64,000 nucleotides of DNA from Pseudolysinimonas_A sp947085045 (GCA_947085045.1 CAMTUU010000002.1:310001-374000), one strand, 5' to 3'; positions 15,992-25,654 are shown, counted from the first letter of the stretch. Notes: generated by a model from the sequence alone, not told the origin. Program-made: numbers and translations.

Positions 15992-16429
15992 ATGTCACGT
16001 TTCGATTCCGCCAACGTCGCCACGACCGCCTTCGCCGCCGGCGTCGTGCTCATCGCCGTCACCGGATGCGCGCAGATCTCCGACGTCTTCAGCAAGCAGC
16101 ACCGTGAGGTCTTCCCCACCTACGCGGCCGCCGACGACGGCTGGGTGGGGGTCGGGATCCCGGGCTGGATCCCCGACGACGCGACCGACCTGCGCAACAT
16201 CGCCACGGTCGACGAGACCGTCTCGGTGATCCGCGTCGTCACCGAGACCGACCTGGCCGGCACCTGCGAGACGGCGCCGCGCGAAGGCATCCCGCAGCTC
16301 ACGGCGGACTGGTCGACCGATGTCTGGCCCGACGAGGTGCAACGCTGCGGCGACTACGAGGTGATGCCGATGGATGACGGCTGGCTCGGCTGGTTCCTGG
16401 CGGACGAGCCGGGGCAGACGCCGGGCTGA
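15992..16429 (+). CDS. Small lipoprotein of unknown function
   Basis: A 145-aa exported protein with a signal helix (about residues 9-25) and a lipobox ending VTGC (C26). The mature part is acidic and contains GWVGVGIPGWIPDDATDL and two cysteines that may pair. I do not recognise the family. It stands between the tautomerase and a membrane-protein gene, and co-transcription with either is possible. Confidence 0.75.
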   Translation: MSRFDSANVATTAFAAGVVLIAVTGCAQISDVFSKQHREVFPTYAAADDGWVGVGIPGWIPDDATDLRNIATVDETVSVIRVVTETDLAGTCETAPREGIPQLTADWSTDVWPDEVQRCGDYEVMPMDDGWLGWFLADEPGQTPG

Positions 16430-16487
16430 GTCGTTCTCGCCCCGCCGCTATGCTGTGGTCCCAGCTGATTCTCAGGAGGACGGAACC

Positions 16488-17441
16488 ATGGCAGAAGGCA
16501 CCAGCAAGAGCGGTAAGAAGGTCGTTCAGGCCGACGAGGCGCCCGCGCCGAAGACCACCGCGAAGGAGCGCGCCGCGATCAAGGCCGAAGCCGACAAGCG
16601 CGTCACCGAGGGCACCGGCTGGAAGCCGTCCGACGACGCCAAGGCCGGCGCCGGCAGCAAGCGCGTCATCGCGATCATCCTCTGGGCCATCGCCCTGGTG
16701 CTCGAGGGTCTCGGCATCTGGTACCTCCTCACCCAGCTGCGCGGCACCAACATCGACGGCGAGCCGAACACCGGGTTCATCCCGAGCGAATACCTGATGT
16801 GGGCGCTCATCGGGCTGCTCGTCGTGATGGGCGTGCTCACCGTCATCGGCTCGCGGCTCTGGCAGGCCGCCAACCAGGCCGACCCGGCCTCCCGACAGGA
16901 ACCGGCCAAGTTCTTCGTGCAGAACCAGCTCGGGGCGATCATCCCGATCATCGTGTTCGTGCCGATCATCATCCTGATCCTGCTCAACAAGAACATGGAC
17001 TCCCGCACGAAGACCGTCGCGGGGATCGTCGGAGCCGTGGTGCTCGTGGGCGCCGTGCTGCTCGGCATCGACTTCAACCCGGCGTCGCAGGAGGAGAACA
17101 CCGAGCAGGTCATCGAAGGCGAGATCGCCAACGAGGGCCAGGTCGACGAGTACACCGCGATCGTCGAAGAGCTCACCGGCTCCGACGAGGTGGCCTGGAC
17201 GCCGGCCGGCAAGGTCTACCACCTGTGCAGCGACGTCTCCGCCGTCAACCAGCAGTCGGCCGCGAACGAGATCCGCGTCGGAACGGTGGCTGAGGCGCAC
17301 GCCGACGGCAAAGAGGGGCTGACCCTCCAGGTCGATCAGGAGATGGAGCAGTGCGGGCTGACCGATCCCGCCAACCTCGACGACATCGAGGCCGAGATCA
17401 CCTCGCTGCGCGACGCGTACGAACTGGAGAACGCGGGCTGA
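16488..17441 (+). CDS. Four-helix membrane protein with extracytoplasmic C-terminal domain
   Basis: The 317-aa protein has a Lys/Ala-rich cytoplasmic N-terminus (1-58), four hydrophobic helices (about 60-82, 101-121, 147-166, 177-195) and a hydrophilic C-terminal domain (about 196-317) with only two cysteines, C247 and C289, near the edges of the conserved-looking VYHLCSDVSAVN and MEQCGL segments. The ATG at 16488 is preceded by AGGAGGA at good spacing, and a -10 candidate, TATGCT, sits at 16449-16454. The layout is common in Microbacteriaceae; the function is unknown. Confidence 0.8.
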   Translation: MAEGTSKSGKKVVQADEAPAPKTTAKERAAIKAEADKRVTEGTGWKPSDDAKAGAGSKRVIAIILWAIALVLEGLGIWYLLTQLRGTNIDGEPNTGFIPSEYLMWALIGLLVVMGVLTVIGSRLWQAANQADPASRQEPAKFFVQNQLGAIIPIIVFVPIIILILLNKNMDSRTKTVAGIVGAVVLVGAVLLGIDFNPASQEENTEQVIEGEIANEGQVDEYTAIVEELTGSDEVAWTPAGKVYHLCSDVSAVNQQSAANEIRVGTVAEAHADGKEGLTLQVDQEMEQCGLTDPANLDDIEAEITSLRDAYELENAG

Positions 17442-17460
17442 TCCCCGCTTCCCGCCGATC

Positions 17461-17490
17461 GGCGCTCGTCTCCCCCGGGAGGCGGGCGCC
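17461..17490. terminator. Bidirectional hairpin terminator between convergent genes
   Basis: GGCGCTCGTCTCC and GGAGGCGGGCGCC pair as a 13-bp stem (two G-U wobbles in the plus-strand RNA) around a CCCG loop. It is followed by GTTCGCGTT. It lies between the convergent membrane-protein and BLUF genes and could end both transcripts. Confidence 0.65.
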
Positions 17491-17497
17491 GTTCGCG

Positions 17498-17869
17498 TTA
17501 CCGGGCGCTCTGCCGGTCGGCCCGAGCGCGGAACCACCGCGTCAGGTCGCCCGCGGCCTGCTGCATCAGAGTGACGTCGGCGCCGGTCTCGAGATCGTCG
17601 AACGAACTCCGGAAGCCGTCGGGCGCCTCGTCGCGATCGTCGGACGCGGGTTCGTAGCCCATCGTCCACTCGCCGTAGATGCGGGTCTCGACGAAGTCCT
17701 CGAGGAACTGGATGAGGCGCCCTTCCCGGTGGAGCAGGAAGCCGGTCACGTCCACCTCCGCATTCGACGTGCGGCTCGCCGTCAGCAGCCCGCCCAGGGC
17801 GTCGTCGTCGAACGGCTCCGTCGCGCGGCTCGTGTACACGATCGAGAGGAGCGCGGGCGTCCCAGTCAT
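17498..17869 (-). CDS. BLUF-domain blue-light sensor protein with an internal deletion
   Basis: The 123-aa protein has the flavin-binding BLUF core: LLSIVYTSRA (Y12), SNAEVDVTGFLL (N36) and RLIQFLE (Q54), then GEWTMGY (W68, M70). All four residues of the usual flavin-switch network are kept. However, the stretch between Q54 and W68 is about 13 residues, whereas typical BLUF domains have about 40, so the helix alpha-2 and strand beta-4 region is missing. No frameshift is needed to explain it. No output domain is attached, so it would act through a partner. Confidence 0.78.
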   Translation of the reverse strand: MTGTPALLSIVYTSRATEPFDDDALGGLLTASRTSNAEVDVTGFLLHREGRLIQFLEDFVETRIYGEWTMGYEPASDDRDEAPDGFRSSFDDLETGADVTLMQQAAGDLTRWFRARADRQSAR

Positions 17870-17940
17870 GAGTCCCAGCTGACGGCGGCCCGATCACCCG
17901 GTCTCGTCCGCGTTGGGGGAGCCGGCCCTAACCTCGACCC

Positions 17941-18435
17941 ATGGGCTTCTCGCTGAACTTCATGCGCATCGGTCCCGACGCGATTCTGGATGCCGACCGC
18001 GACGGTCTCGCCGCGTGGCTCGCCGGTCGCGAGCTCGAAGTCGCGCCGAGCACCGACGAGACACACCACCTCCGAGGCGCCGACGGTCAACTCAGGTTCG
18101 ACGGTCACTGGACCGACCTCCACCTCGACCCGCTCGATCGGGAGGAGCCGGTGACCGGCGGCATCTGGAGTGCGACCCTCAGCGCCGAGGAGTGCGCGTT
18201 CGTCTACGACCTCTGCGTCGCCGGACGGATGCTGATCATGAACCCGCAGGGCGGACCGCTGCTTCTCGTCCCGGGGCGAACCCACGAGGCCGCTGATCTC
18301 CCGGAAAGCATCGCCGCGAGTGACATCGCCTGGGTCGACAGCGCCGACGAGCTCGCGGAGGCGCTCGGCGGCGGGTTCCAGCGGTTCGTCGAGTTCCGCG
18401 ACCAGGTGACCGGCGACGCCTCCGATCCGGTCTAG
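17941..18435 (+). CDS. Conserved hypothetical protein (164 aa)
   Basis: A soluble acidic protein beginning MGFSLNFMRIGPDAI, with no signal or membrane helix. TAACCT lies 6 nt before the ATG, suggesting a leaderless transcript. The composition resembles small cytoplasmic proteins that sit near immunity-like genes, but I cannot place it in a family. Its stop overlaps the convergent small membrane ORF by 4 nt. Confidence 0.7.
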   Translation: MGFSLNFMRIGPDAILDADRDGLAAWLAGRELEVAPSTDETHHLRGADGQLRFDGHWTDLHLDPLDREEPVTGGIWSATLSAEECAFVYDLCVAGRMLIMNPQGGPLLLVPGRTHEAADLPESIAASDIAWVDSADELAEALGGGFQRFVEFRDQVTGDASDPV

Positions 18436-18650
18436 CGCCTCGCGAGGCGGAGGGAGCGCCGTGTCGCGAATACCGCGATGAGGATGCCGACCGCCTCGAC
18501 CAGCAGCAGGGGGACGAAGTACTGCACCAGCGCGATGAGCACGAAGAACGCCACGACACCGCCCAGCGCGCCGGGCCGTAGGCTGCGCGATGTGATGCGA
18601 TACGTCGACCACGAACCCGGGGCCTGGTTCCTCGTCGAGGATGACGGCAT
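18432..18650 (-). pseudogene. Truncated paralogue of the small membrane protein at 21179-21493
   Basis: The segment GALGGVVAFFVLIALV followed by QYFVPLLLVEAVGILIAVFA matches the 104-aa protein at 21179-21493, but the N-terminal lead and the central GYWNGDWNGPLEVIRG loop are absent. The only in-frame start (18650) is antisense to the gene starting at 18592, and no start lies closer. It is either a decayed duplicate or an overlapping gene with an unusual start. Confidence 0.45.
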
Positions 18651-18933
18651 CCTCTACCTCGACGCGCGCTACAGCTACAGCGCCCTCATCGACGACTCCG
18701 CGCTGATCCGCCTCGACGACACCGAGTTGCGCGGCTACCGCGACGGCGGACACGACTACCTCTCGGAGCTCGCCCGCGGCATCCACCACAGCGCGCCGTG
18801 CCGCATGGAGTCGGCGTACTTCACGCGGGACCTCTACCGCAGCGCCGCCGAACGCGAGCTTCGGGATGCCGTCGGCGCCGCGATCGCGGACTACACCTGG
18901 GCGGCCACCCATCGGGACCCCGACGAGACCTGA
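18592..18933 (+). CDS. Hypothetical protein (113 aa)
   Basis: A soluble protein beginning MMRYVDHEPGAWFLVEDDG. The GTG at 18592 lies 7 nt after TAGGCT (18579-18584); the ATG at 18595 is the alternative start. Tyr/Asp-rich segments such as YLDARYSYSALIDDSALI are visible, but no family is recognised. The open frame extends upstream only through the antisense strand of the truncated paralogue. Confidence 0.7.
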   Translation: MMRYVDHEPGAWFLVEDDGILYLDARYSYSALIDDSALIRLDDTELRGYRDGGHDYLSELARGIHHSAPCRMESAYFTRDLYRSAAERELRDAVGAAIADYTWAATHRDPDET

Positions 18934-18952
18934 CGCTTTTCCCGAGCCCGGT

Positions 18953-19318
18953 TCACGGACTCCATTCGAGGGCGAGTTCGACTGCGGCTTCCCGCAGGCG
19001 CCGATCACGCGTCCAGAGCCGCGCGTCGCCGCTGAGCACGACGGCGGCGAGCAGATGGACGTCGACCAAGCTGAGGCCCCGGCCCTGCAGGCGGCGATCC
19101 GACACGAACCGCAGGACTTCGGTGTGAGACGCCTCGACGACAGGCGGGAGCGCCGCCAGCAGCTCCAGGAACGCATCCCCTTCGACGATCCTGCCCAACG
19201 CGAGCTCGCCGATCACCATCGGATGCACCGCGACCTCATTGCGGTCGAGAAGCGCGACCAGTCCTGCCTCCGCACGGTGGAGGTGATCGATCCACACGGA
19301 GGAGTCGACGAGGATCAC
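18953..19318 (-). CDS. PIN-domain ribonuclease toxin (VapC-like)
   Basis: The 121-aa PIN protein has the acidic metal-binding residues D5 (ILVDSSVWID), E38 (VIGELAL), D86 (SLVDVHL) and D105 (WTRDRRL). It is predicted to cleave RNA when freed from its antitoxin. Its ATG overlaps the antitoxin stop (ATGA), which is typical of VapBC operons. Confidence 0.92.
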   Translation of the reverse strand: MILVDSSVWIDHLHRAEAGLVALLDRNEVAVHPMVIGELALGRIVEGDAFLELLAALPPVVEASHTEVLRFVSDRRLQGRGLSLVDVHLLAAVVLSGDARLWTRDRRLREAAVELALEWSP

Positions 19319-19542
19319 GCTGTCGACGGTGCTCGACGACGCGACCCGGCGCTGGCAGACGCGTCGCTCCCGCCCAGCCGCGCCAGGCGCCGCGCACTCT
19401 CCTGCTGGATCAGGGCATGGAGGCCCTGTTTCAGGAGCGCCGACGTCTCACGTGTACCCGTGAGCGCGGATGCGTGCTCGAGAAGCTCGTCGTCGATCGT
19501 CACGGTCGTTCGCATCGTCGGGCCCTTCATCTCAAAGTACAT
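19315..19542 (-). CDS. VapB-like antitoxin (ribbon-helix-helix type)
   Basis: The C-terminal part of this 75-aa product, TVTIDDELLEHASALTGTRETSALLKQGLHALIQQE, is the ribbon-helix-helix antitoxin pattern (beta strand, then two helices). The start is uncertain: ATG 19542 (MYFEM) follows AAGGTG and overlaps the stop of the upstream gene, while ATG 19515 (MRTTVTID) gives the standard 66-aa form. The C-terminal tail (GSDASASAGSRRRAPSTA) should be the toxin-binding region. Confidence 0.85.
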   Translation of the reverse strand: MYFEMKGPTMRTTVTIDDELLEHASALTGTRETSALLKQGLHALIQQESARRLARLGGSDASASAGSRRRAPSTA

Positions 19543-19985
19543 CAATGATGCACCTTCTGATGCTGTTTCGCGCGCACGGCGTCGACCTCGACGAGCAGCG
19601 TGAGCACGTCGCAGTACGACGCCCACCACGGGCCACGGGGCGACGACATCCATGTCCCGAGCGCGCCGAGCACCTGCAGTTGCGCGAGCCGATCAGCCCG
19701 ATCTGCCGGGAGCCACCTGTCGGTCGTGAGCAGAATCAGGAGCGTCGGCAACGCGTCGGCACCGACAGTCCGCGCGACCGCGTCGTCCAGGCCGGCATCG
19801 TGTTCCAGCTCGATCAACCGCAGCTCGGGATCGGTCGCGATGCGATCGACCTCGGCCTCGAGACACCGCCGCGCCCGCGCGCCCACCGCCAGCAGACGGT
19901 CGCGGCGGCGACCGGTGCGCACCGCGGCGTAGTCGTTCAGCCAGGGGTCGAGGATGTCGGCGAGGCGGGGGGTGACGTGATCCAT
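19542..19985 (-). CDS. Hypothetical protein coupled to the vapBC genes
   Basis: A 147-aa soluble protein beginning MDHVTPRLADILDPWLNDYAAV, with a helical mid-section and a basic end (VRAKQHQKVHH). The stop TGA at 19542 overlaps the first ATG of the antitoxin by one base (TGATG), so translation of the pair is probably coupled. No family is recognised; a role as a third component of the toxin-antitoxin unit is only suggested by position. Confidence 0.6.
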   Translation of the reverse strand: MDHVTPRLADILDPWLNDYAAVRTGRRRDRLLAVGARARRCLEAEVDRIATDPELRLIELEHDAGLDDAVARTVGADALPTLLILLTTDRWLPADRADRLAQLQVLGALGTWMSSPRGPWWASYCDVLTLLVEVDAVRAKQHQKVHH

Positions 19986-20057
19986 GCCCGCAGGATGAGA
20001 GAGACCACCGACATCATGCCGGCGGCATCGCACTCGGGTCCGGCGGTGCGGTCTACT

Positions 20058-20660
20058 TCACTCGGCAGACCAGAGCTCCTCCGCCTCGAGGGTCAGATCG
20101 ATCAGGTGCCGAAGGAGACCTTCCATCGACGTCGACGTCAACAAGGTGTACCGGTCGTAGTCCCCCAACGGCGCCATCGCCGCCAGCTGCCACACGGAGG
20201 CGACGGGATCGTCGGACAGCTCGATGCCGGCAACCGCGTCAGGTTCCGCGACGCGGGCGATGGCGCGGCGGACCACCGCTTCGGCGTCGGCTCGGAGAGG
20301 AGAGAGCGCCTCGGACCACTCCAGCTCCGGCAGCATCGAGATCTCGGCTCGCGGATACGGGTCATCGTCGAGCCAGCGATCGACCGAGAAGCGCCAGGTT
20401 CCGAGGCCGACGATGAGCAGATCGTCGGCACCCGCGGCGACGCTCACCAGCCGCGCCATCGTGCCGACCGAGGCGCGTTGATCACCACCCCCGGCCTCGT
20501 GCCCGCGCTCGATGAGGACGACGCCGAACTCGGGCCCGGCATCCTCATCGTCGAGCAGTCGCCCGACCAGCGTGAGATACCGCGGCTCGAACACCCGCAA
20601 GGGGATCGGTGCGTTCGGGAACAGCACCGATCCGAGCGGGAACATCGGTGTCGCTGCCAT
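20058..20660 (-). CDS. LON-substrate-binding-domain protein (Lon N-terminal-like)
   Basis: The 200-aa protein matches the stand-alone Lon substrate-recognition domain: MFPLGSVLFPNAPIPLRVFEPRYLTLV at the N-terminus, then FGVVLIERGHE and GTMARLVSV. It lacks the ATPase and protease parts of Lon. The start ATG 20660 is the one that places MFPLG near the N-terminus. Proteins of this type probably bind unfolded or target proteins; the exact role is unknown. Confidence 0.88.
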   Translation of the reverse strand: MAATPMFPLGSVLFPNAPIPLRVFEPRYLTLVGRLLDDEDAGPEFGVVLIERGHEAGGGDQRASVGTMARLVSVAAGADDLLIVGLGTWRFSVDRWLDDDPYPRAEISMLPELEWSEALSPLRADAEAVVRRAIARVAEPDAVAGIELSDDPVASVWQLAAMAPLGDYDRYTLLTSTSMEGLLRHLIDLTLEAEELWSAE

Positions 20661-20695
20661 GCTCCAGTCAAGCATCGCGGTCATAGAGTGAACAG

Positions 20696-21193
20696 GTGCC
20701 GAGGCCGATTCCCGAGATCCCCGGACCGGGACAGGAGTCGGTGTGGGACTACCCCCGGCCACCGCGGATCGAACGCGTCACTGCACCGGTCGCGATCCGT
20801 CTCGGCAAGCAGCTCCTCGTCGAGACCCGGGACGTGGTCCGGGTACTCGAGACCAGCCACCCGCCGGTCTACTACCTCCCGATCGCGGACTTCGCACCCG
20901 GCGCGCTGGTCGACGCCGACGGTTCGTCGTTCTGCGAGTTCAAAGGCACCGCACGCTATCTCGATGTGCGCGGCGGAGCAGAGGTGCGGTCCGCATGCGC
21001 GTGGAACTACCCGCATCCGTCGCCCGGGTTCGAGTCGCTTCGCGATCGCGTCGCCATCTACGCGGAGTCGATGGACGAGTGCACGGTCGGCGGTGAGGTC
21101 GTGACGCCGCAGCCCGGGGGCTTCTACGGTGGCTGGATCACGAATGCCGTCGTCGGGCCCTTCAAGGGGTCGCCCGGATCACTGGGTTGGTGA
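20696..21193 (+). CDS. DUF427-domain protein
   Basis: The 165-aa protein carries the DUF427 signature: ESVWDYPRPPRIE near the start, VLETSHPPVYYLP, and the C-terminal VTPQPGGFYGGWITNAVVGPFKG. The GTG at 20696 follows TAGAGT by 6 nt, so a leaderless transcript is likely. The family is widespread in actinobacteria without a confirmed function. It overlaps the convergent small membrane gene by 15 nt. Confidence 0.9.
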   Translation: MPRPIPEIPGPGQESVWDYPRPPRIERVTAPVAIRLGKQLLVETRDVVRVLETSHPPVYYLPIADFAPGALVDADGSSFCEFKGTARYLDVRGGAEVRSACAWNYPHPSPGFESLRDRVAIYAESMDECTVGGEVVTPQPGGFYGGWITNAVVGPFKGSPGSLGW

Positions 21194-21493
21194 ACGCCCT
21201 CGGCGCACGCGGATCGCGCATCGCGCCGCGAACACGGCGATGAGGATGCCGACGACCTCGGCGATCACCAGCGGGACGAAGTACTGCCAGGCGTGCTCGT
21301 ACTCCAGCACGAGCCAGCCGCGGCGGCCGCGGATGACCTCGAGCGGTCCGTTCCAGTCGCCGTTCCAATACCCGAGACCGCCGACTAGGGCGATGAGCAC
21401 GAAGAACGCCACCACGCCGCCCAGCGCGCCGACGGCACCCAAGAGCGTCGCGACGCTCGGGCTTCCCGGCGGCAGCCGGCTGTCGGCATCCAT
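21179..21493 (-). CDS. Small membrane protein (full-length paralogue)
   Basis: A 104-aa protein with two hydrophobic helices (about 18-38 and 66-90) separated by a Trp/Gly-rich loop, GYWNGDWNGPLEVIRGRRGW. It is the complete version of the truncated copy at 18432-18650 (shared GALGGVVAFFVLIALV and VGILIAVFA). No family is recognised. Its C-terminus is antisense to the end of the DUF427 gene. Confidence 0.7.
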   Translation of the reverse strand: MDADSRLPPGSPSVATLLGAVGALGGVVAFFVLIALVGGLGYWNGDWNGPLEVIRGRRGWLVLEYEHAWQYFVPLVIAEVVGILIAVFAARCAIRVRRGRSPTQ

Positions 21494-21505
21494 CCGTGCC
21501 CGAGA

Positions 21506-22582
21506 TCAGACGTTGAAGCGGAACTCGACCACGTCGCCATCCTGCATGACGTAGTCCTTACCCTCGATGCGCGCCTTGCCCTTCGCGCGGGCTTCGGCGA
21601 TCGAGCCGGTCGCGACGAGGTCGTCGAAGCCGATGATCTCGGCCTTGATGAAACCCTTCTCGAAGTCGGTGTGGATGACGCCCGCCGCCTGCGGGGCCTT
21701 GTCGCCCTGGTGGATCGTCCAGGCGCGCGACTCCTTGGGGCCGGCGGTGAGGTACGTCTGCAGGCCGAGGGTGTCGAAGCCGATGCGGGCGAGCTGATCG
21801 AGGCCCGACTCGTCCTGGCCCGTCGACGCGAGCAGTTCGGCGGCGTCCTCCGGGTCGAGGTCGATGAGCTCCGACTCGACCTTGGCGTCGAGGAACACCG
21901 CGTTCGCGGGAGCGACGAGAGCGGACAGCGCCGCCTTCTTCTCGGACGAGGTGAGGATCGACTCGTCGACGTTGAAGACGTAGATGATCGGCTTCGCGGT
22001 GAGCAGTCCGAGCTCCCTGATGAGGCCGAGGTCGACATCCTTCGCGCGTGACAACGGGATACCGGCCTCGAGGGCTTTCTGTGCGGCGATGGCGGCATCC
22101 AGAACGGCGGGCTCGACCTTCTTGGTCTTGACCTCCTTCTCGAAGCGCGGGATCGCCTTCTCGAGAGTCTGCAGGTCGGCGAGCGCGAGCTCGGCGGTGA
22201 TGACCTCGAGGTCGTCCTTTGCGTCGACGACACCGGCGACGTGGATGACATCCGAATCGACGAAGCCGCGCACGACCTGCGCGATCGCGTCGGCTTCGCG
22301 GATGTTGGCGAGGAACTGGTTGCCCAGCCCCTGCCCCTCCGAGGCGCCCTTCACGATGCCGGCGATGTCGACGAACGACACCGTGGCGGGCAGGATCCGC
22401 TCGCTGCCGAAGATGCCCGCCAGGACGGCGAGGCGCGGATCGGGCAGGTTCACCACGCCCACATTCGGCTCGATCGTCGCGAACGGGTAGTTCGCCGCGA
22501 GCACGTCGTTCTTGGTGAGCGCGTTGAAGAGGGTGCTCTTGCCGACGTTGGGGAGTCCGACGATGCCGATAGTCAATGCCAC
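21506..22582 (-). CDS. ychF: Redox-regulated ATPase/GTPase YchF (OLA1 family)
   Basis: The 358-aa P-loop protein has GLPNVGKS (9-16), DIAG (72-75) and the ATP-preferring NVDE in place of NKxD, which identifies YchF/OLA1. A TGS-type domain fills the C-terminus, ending VMQDGDVVEFRFNV. YchF binds ribosomes and affects translation and stress responses. It follows the 122-aa gene in the same direction with only 6 nt between them. Confidence 0.97.
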   Translation of the reverse strand: MALTIGIVGLPNVGKSTLFNALTKNDVLAANYPFATIEPNVGVVNLPDPRLAVLAGIFGSERILPATVSFVDIAGIVKGASEGQGLGNQFLANIREADAIAQVVRGFVDSDVIHVAGVVDAKDDLEVITAELALADLQTLEKAIPRFEKEVKTKKVEPAVLDAAIAAQKALEAGIPLSRAKDVDLGLIRELGLLTAKPIIYVFNVDESILTSSEKKAALSALVAPANAVFLDAKVESELIDLDPEDAAELLASTGQDESGLDQLARIGFDTLGLQTYLTAGPKESRAWTIHQGDKAPQAAGVIHTDFEKGFIKAEIIGFDDLVATGSIAEARAKGKARIEGKDYVMQDGDVVEFRFNV

Positions 22583-22588
22583 GGGGGT

Positions 22589-22957
22589 TCAGCCTAGCTG
22601 GGCGACGAACTCGTCCCACGACAGCGTCGGGGCTCCGAGCACGTAGGACCAGTGCAGATGCACGTGGCTCTGCCGCACCGCGACGATCGTCTCGAGTGGC
22701 TGGTCGAGCGGGAAGTGCGCGAACGAGGTCACCGAGACGGGTTTCTCCCACTCCATGCGCAGAAGCACCAGGGGGCGCCCCTCGTCGGTGCGCAGCACCC
22801 AGCCGACGCTGCCGACCGATGCGAGGTAGCGGCCGTCGACGGTTCGCCGCACCACCGCGGCGAGCGTCGCGTCATCCTCGAGGTGCCAGGTGATGAGATG
22901 CGATACCGCGGCATCACCCATCGTGACGCTGTCGCGGTCGACCCGAACGGTGAGCAT
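22589..22957 (-). CDS. Hypothetical protein (122 aa) ahead of ychF
   Basis: A soluble protein beginning MLTVRVDRDSVTMGDA with no membrane helix. TACCGT lies 5 nt before the ATG. The sequence is typical of Microbacteriaceae cytoplasmic proteins of unknown role. Co-transcription with ychF is likely from the spacing. Confidence 0.7.
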   Translation of the reverse strand: MLTVRVDRDSVTMGDAAVSHLITWHLEDDATLAAVVRRTVDGRYLASVGSVGWVLRTDEGRPLVLLRMEWEKPVSVTSFAHFPLDQPLETIVAVRQSHVHLHWSYVLGAPTLSWDEFVAQLG

Positions 22958-23026
22958 ACTCCACGGTATCGGCCCGATCCGGCGCGGCACGAGGGCGGCG
23001 TCGGGAGCCCATGTCAGAGTCGGGAT

Positions 23027-23617
23027 GTGCCGCTCGACTTCACCGCCATCGACTTCGAGACGGCGAACTCGTCGATGGCGAGCGCGTGCTCGGTGGGTCT
23101 CGTGAAGGTGCGCGACGGCCAGGTCGTCGACCGCATCGGCTGGTTCATCCGGCCGCCGTCGGGCCACGACCACTTCGTCGACTGGAACACCCGCATCCAC
23201 GGCATCACCGCCGAGATGGTGGTGGATGCCCCGTCCTGGGTCGACCAGATGACCGACCTGCTCGCCTTCACCGGCGACGACCACCTCGTCGCCCACAACG
23301 CCGGATTCGACATGCAGGTCATCAAAACCGCCTGCGCGGCGACGGGGTTCACGATCCCGCTCTACTCCTACTTCTGCAGCCTGCAGATCGCGCGCAACAC
23401 CTACACGCTCGACTCCTACAAGCTGCCGTCGGTCGCCACCGCAGCCGGGTTCGCCGACTTCCCGCACCACGATGCCGTCGCCGACGCCGAGGCGTGCGCG
23501 GCGATCATCATCCACGCGGCCGAGCACTACGGCGCGATCGACGTGCCCGAGCTCACGGAGCGCGCGGGCGTGCGCATCTCGACGATCGTGCAGCCCGCCG
23601 CCGCCGCGATCGCCTAG
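23027..23617 (+). CDS. 3'-5' exonuclease (DEDDh, DNA polymerase III epsilon-like)
   Basis: The 196-aa exonuclease has the DEDDh motifs: ExoI FTAIDFETA (D9, E11), ExoII LVAHNAGFDMQVI and ExoIII HHDAVADAEAC, where His and Asp complete the metal site. Length and order match stand-alone epsilon-type exonucleases. The GTG at 23027 is the start that keeps MPLDFTAID; the longer upstream frame is antisense to the 122-aa gene. It is predicted to trim 3' ends of DNA. Confidence 0.93.
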   Translation: MPLDFTAIDFETANSSMASACSVGLVKVRDGQVVDRIGWFIRPPSGHDHFVDWNTRIHGITAEMVVDAPSWVDQMTDLLAFTGDDHLVAHNAGFDMQVIKTACAATGFTIPLYSYFCSLQIARNTYTLDSYKLPSVATAAGFADFPHHDAVADAEACAAIIIHAAEHYGAIDVPELTERAGVRISTIVQPAAAAIA

Positions 23618-24132
23618 CCGACCAGCAGGTCGACGCGCTCGGCGATGTAGCGGTCGAACGGGATGCTCGCGCCGCCCGTCGTCCACAGCACGCCCAGGCC
23701 CTCCTCCGTCGCGACGAGCGGGGGCTCAGGGGCGTCGAGGTCGAGGGGACGGGCATCCATCACTGCGATCGCCCCGACGGGTACGCCACCACGCCGCAAC
23801 AGCGCCCGCAGTTCGTTACGCTCCACGGCCAGTTCGTTGCGATAGTTCGGATGCGTGGGCTCGGTCACGACGAGCACGTCACCTGTCGCGAAGAGCGCGC
23901 CGTCGGGCGCGAGGCACAGCGCCCCCAGCCGCCAGACCTCGCCCGCCGGACGCAGTTTCCTGCGGCCGAGGGCACCGCGCAGCACCGCGATCCGCACCTC
24001 GGTGGGCGCGTCGGCATCTCGAAGCCTCTCGACGGCGGCTGCGACCAACTCGTACGCGTTCACGGCCCCATCCTGCTCCCGGAACCCATCCCGACGCGGT
24101 GGAGGGCGGCGTGCGGGGTTCCAGCGTGCCAT
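23614..24132 (-). CDS. Hypothetical protein (172 aa)
   Basis: A soluble protein whose conserved-looking part begins at AYELVAAAVERLRDADAPTEV. A later GTG start at 24063 with GGATGGGG upstream is possible, giving 149 aa. It contains VWRLGALCLAPDGALFATGDVLVVTEPTHPNYR, but no family is recognised. It converges on the exonuclease with a 4-nt overlap of stops. Confidence 0.65.
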   Translation of the reverse strand: MARWNPARRPPPRRDGFREQDGAVNAYELVAAAVERLRDADAPTEVRIAVLRGALGRRKLRPAGEVWRLGALCLAPDGALFATGDVLVVTEPTHPNYRNELAVERNELRALLRRGGVPVGAIAVMDARPLDLDAPEPPLVATEEGLGVLWTTGGASIPFDRYIAERVDLLVG

Positions 24133-24145
24133 AGAGGGTTCTATG
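24130..24145. repeat. 6-bp inverted repeat at a gene start
   Basis: CATAGA-GGGT-TCTATG is a perfect inverted repeat overlapping the ATG of the 172-aa gene and lying just beyond the mmsA stop. It may form a short hairpin at the 5' end of the 172-aa gene's mRNA. Confidence 0.35.
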
Positions 24146-24160
24146 ACGCAGCGAGGGGGA

Positions 24161-25654
<1,494 letters not shown>

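Noticed and set aside
22652..23026. In-frame upstream extension of the exonuclease
   Set aside because: The added sequence is antisense to the 122-aa gene; GTG 23027 places the ExoI motif at the expected N-terminal position.
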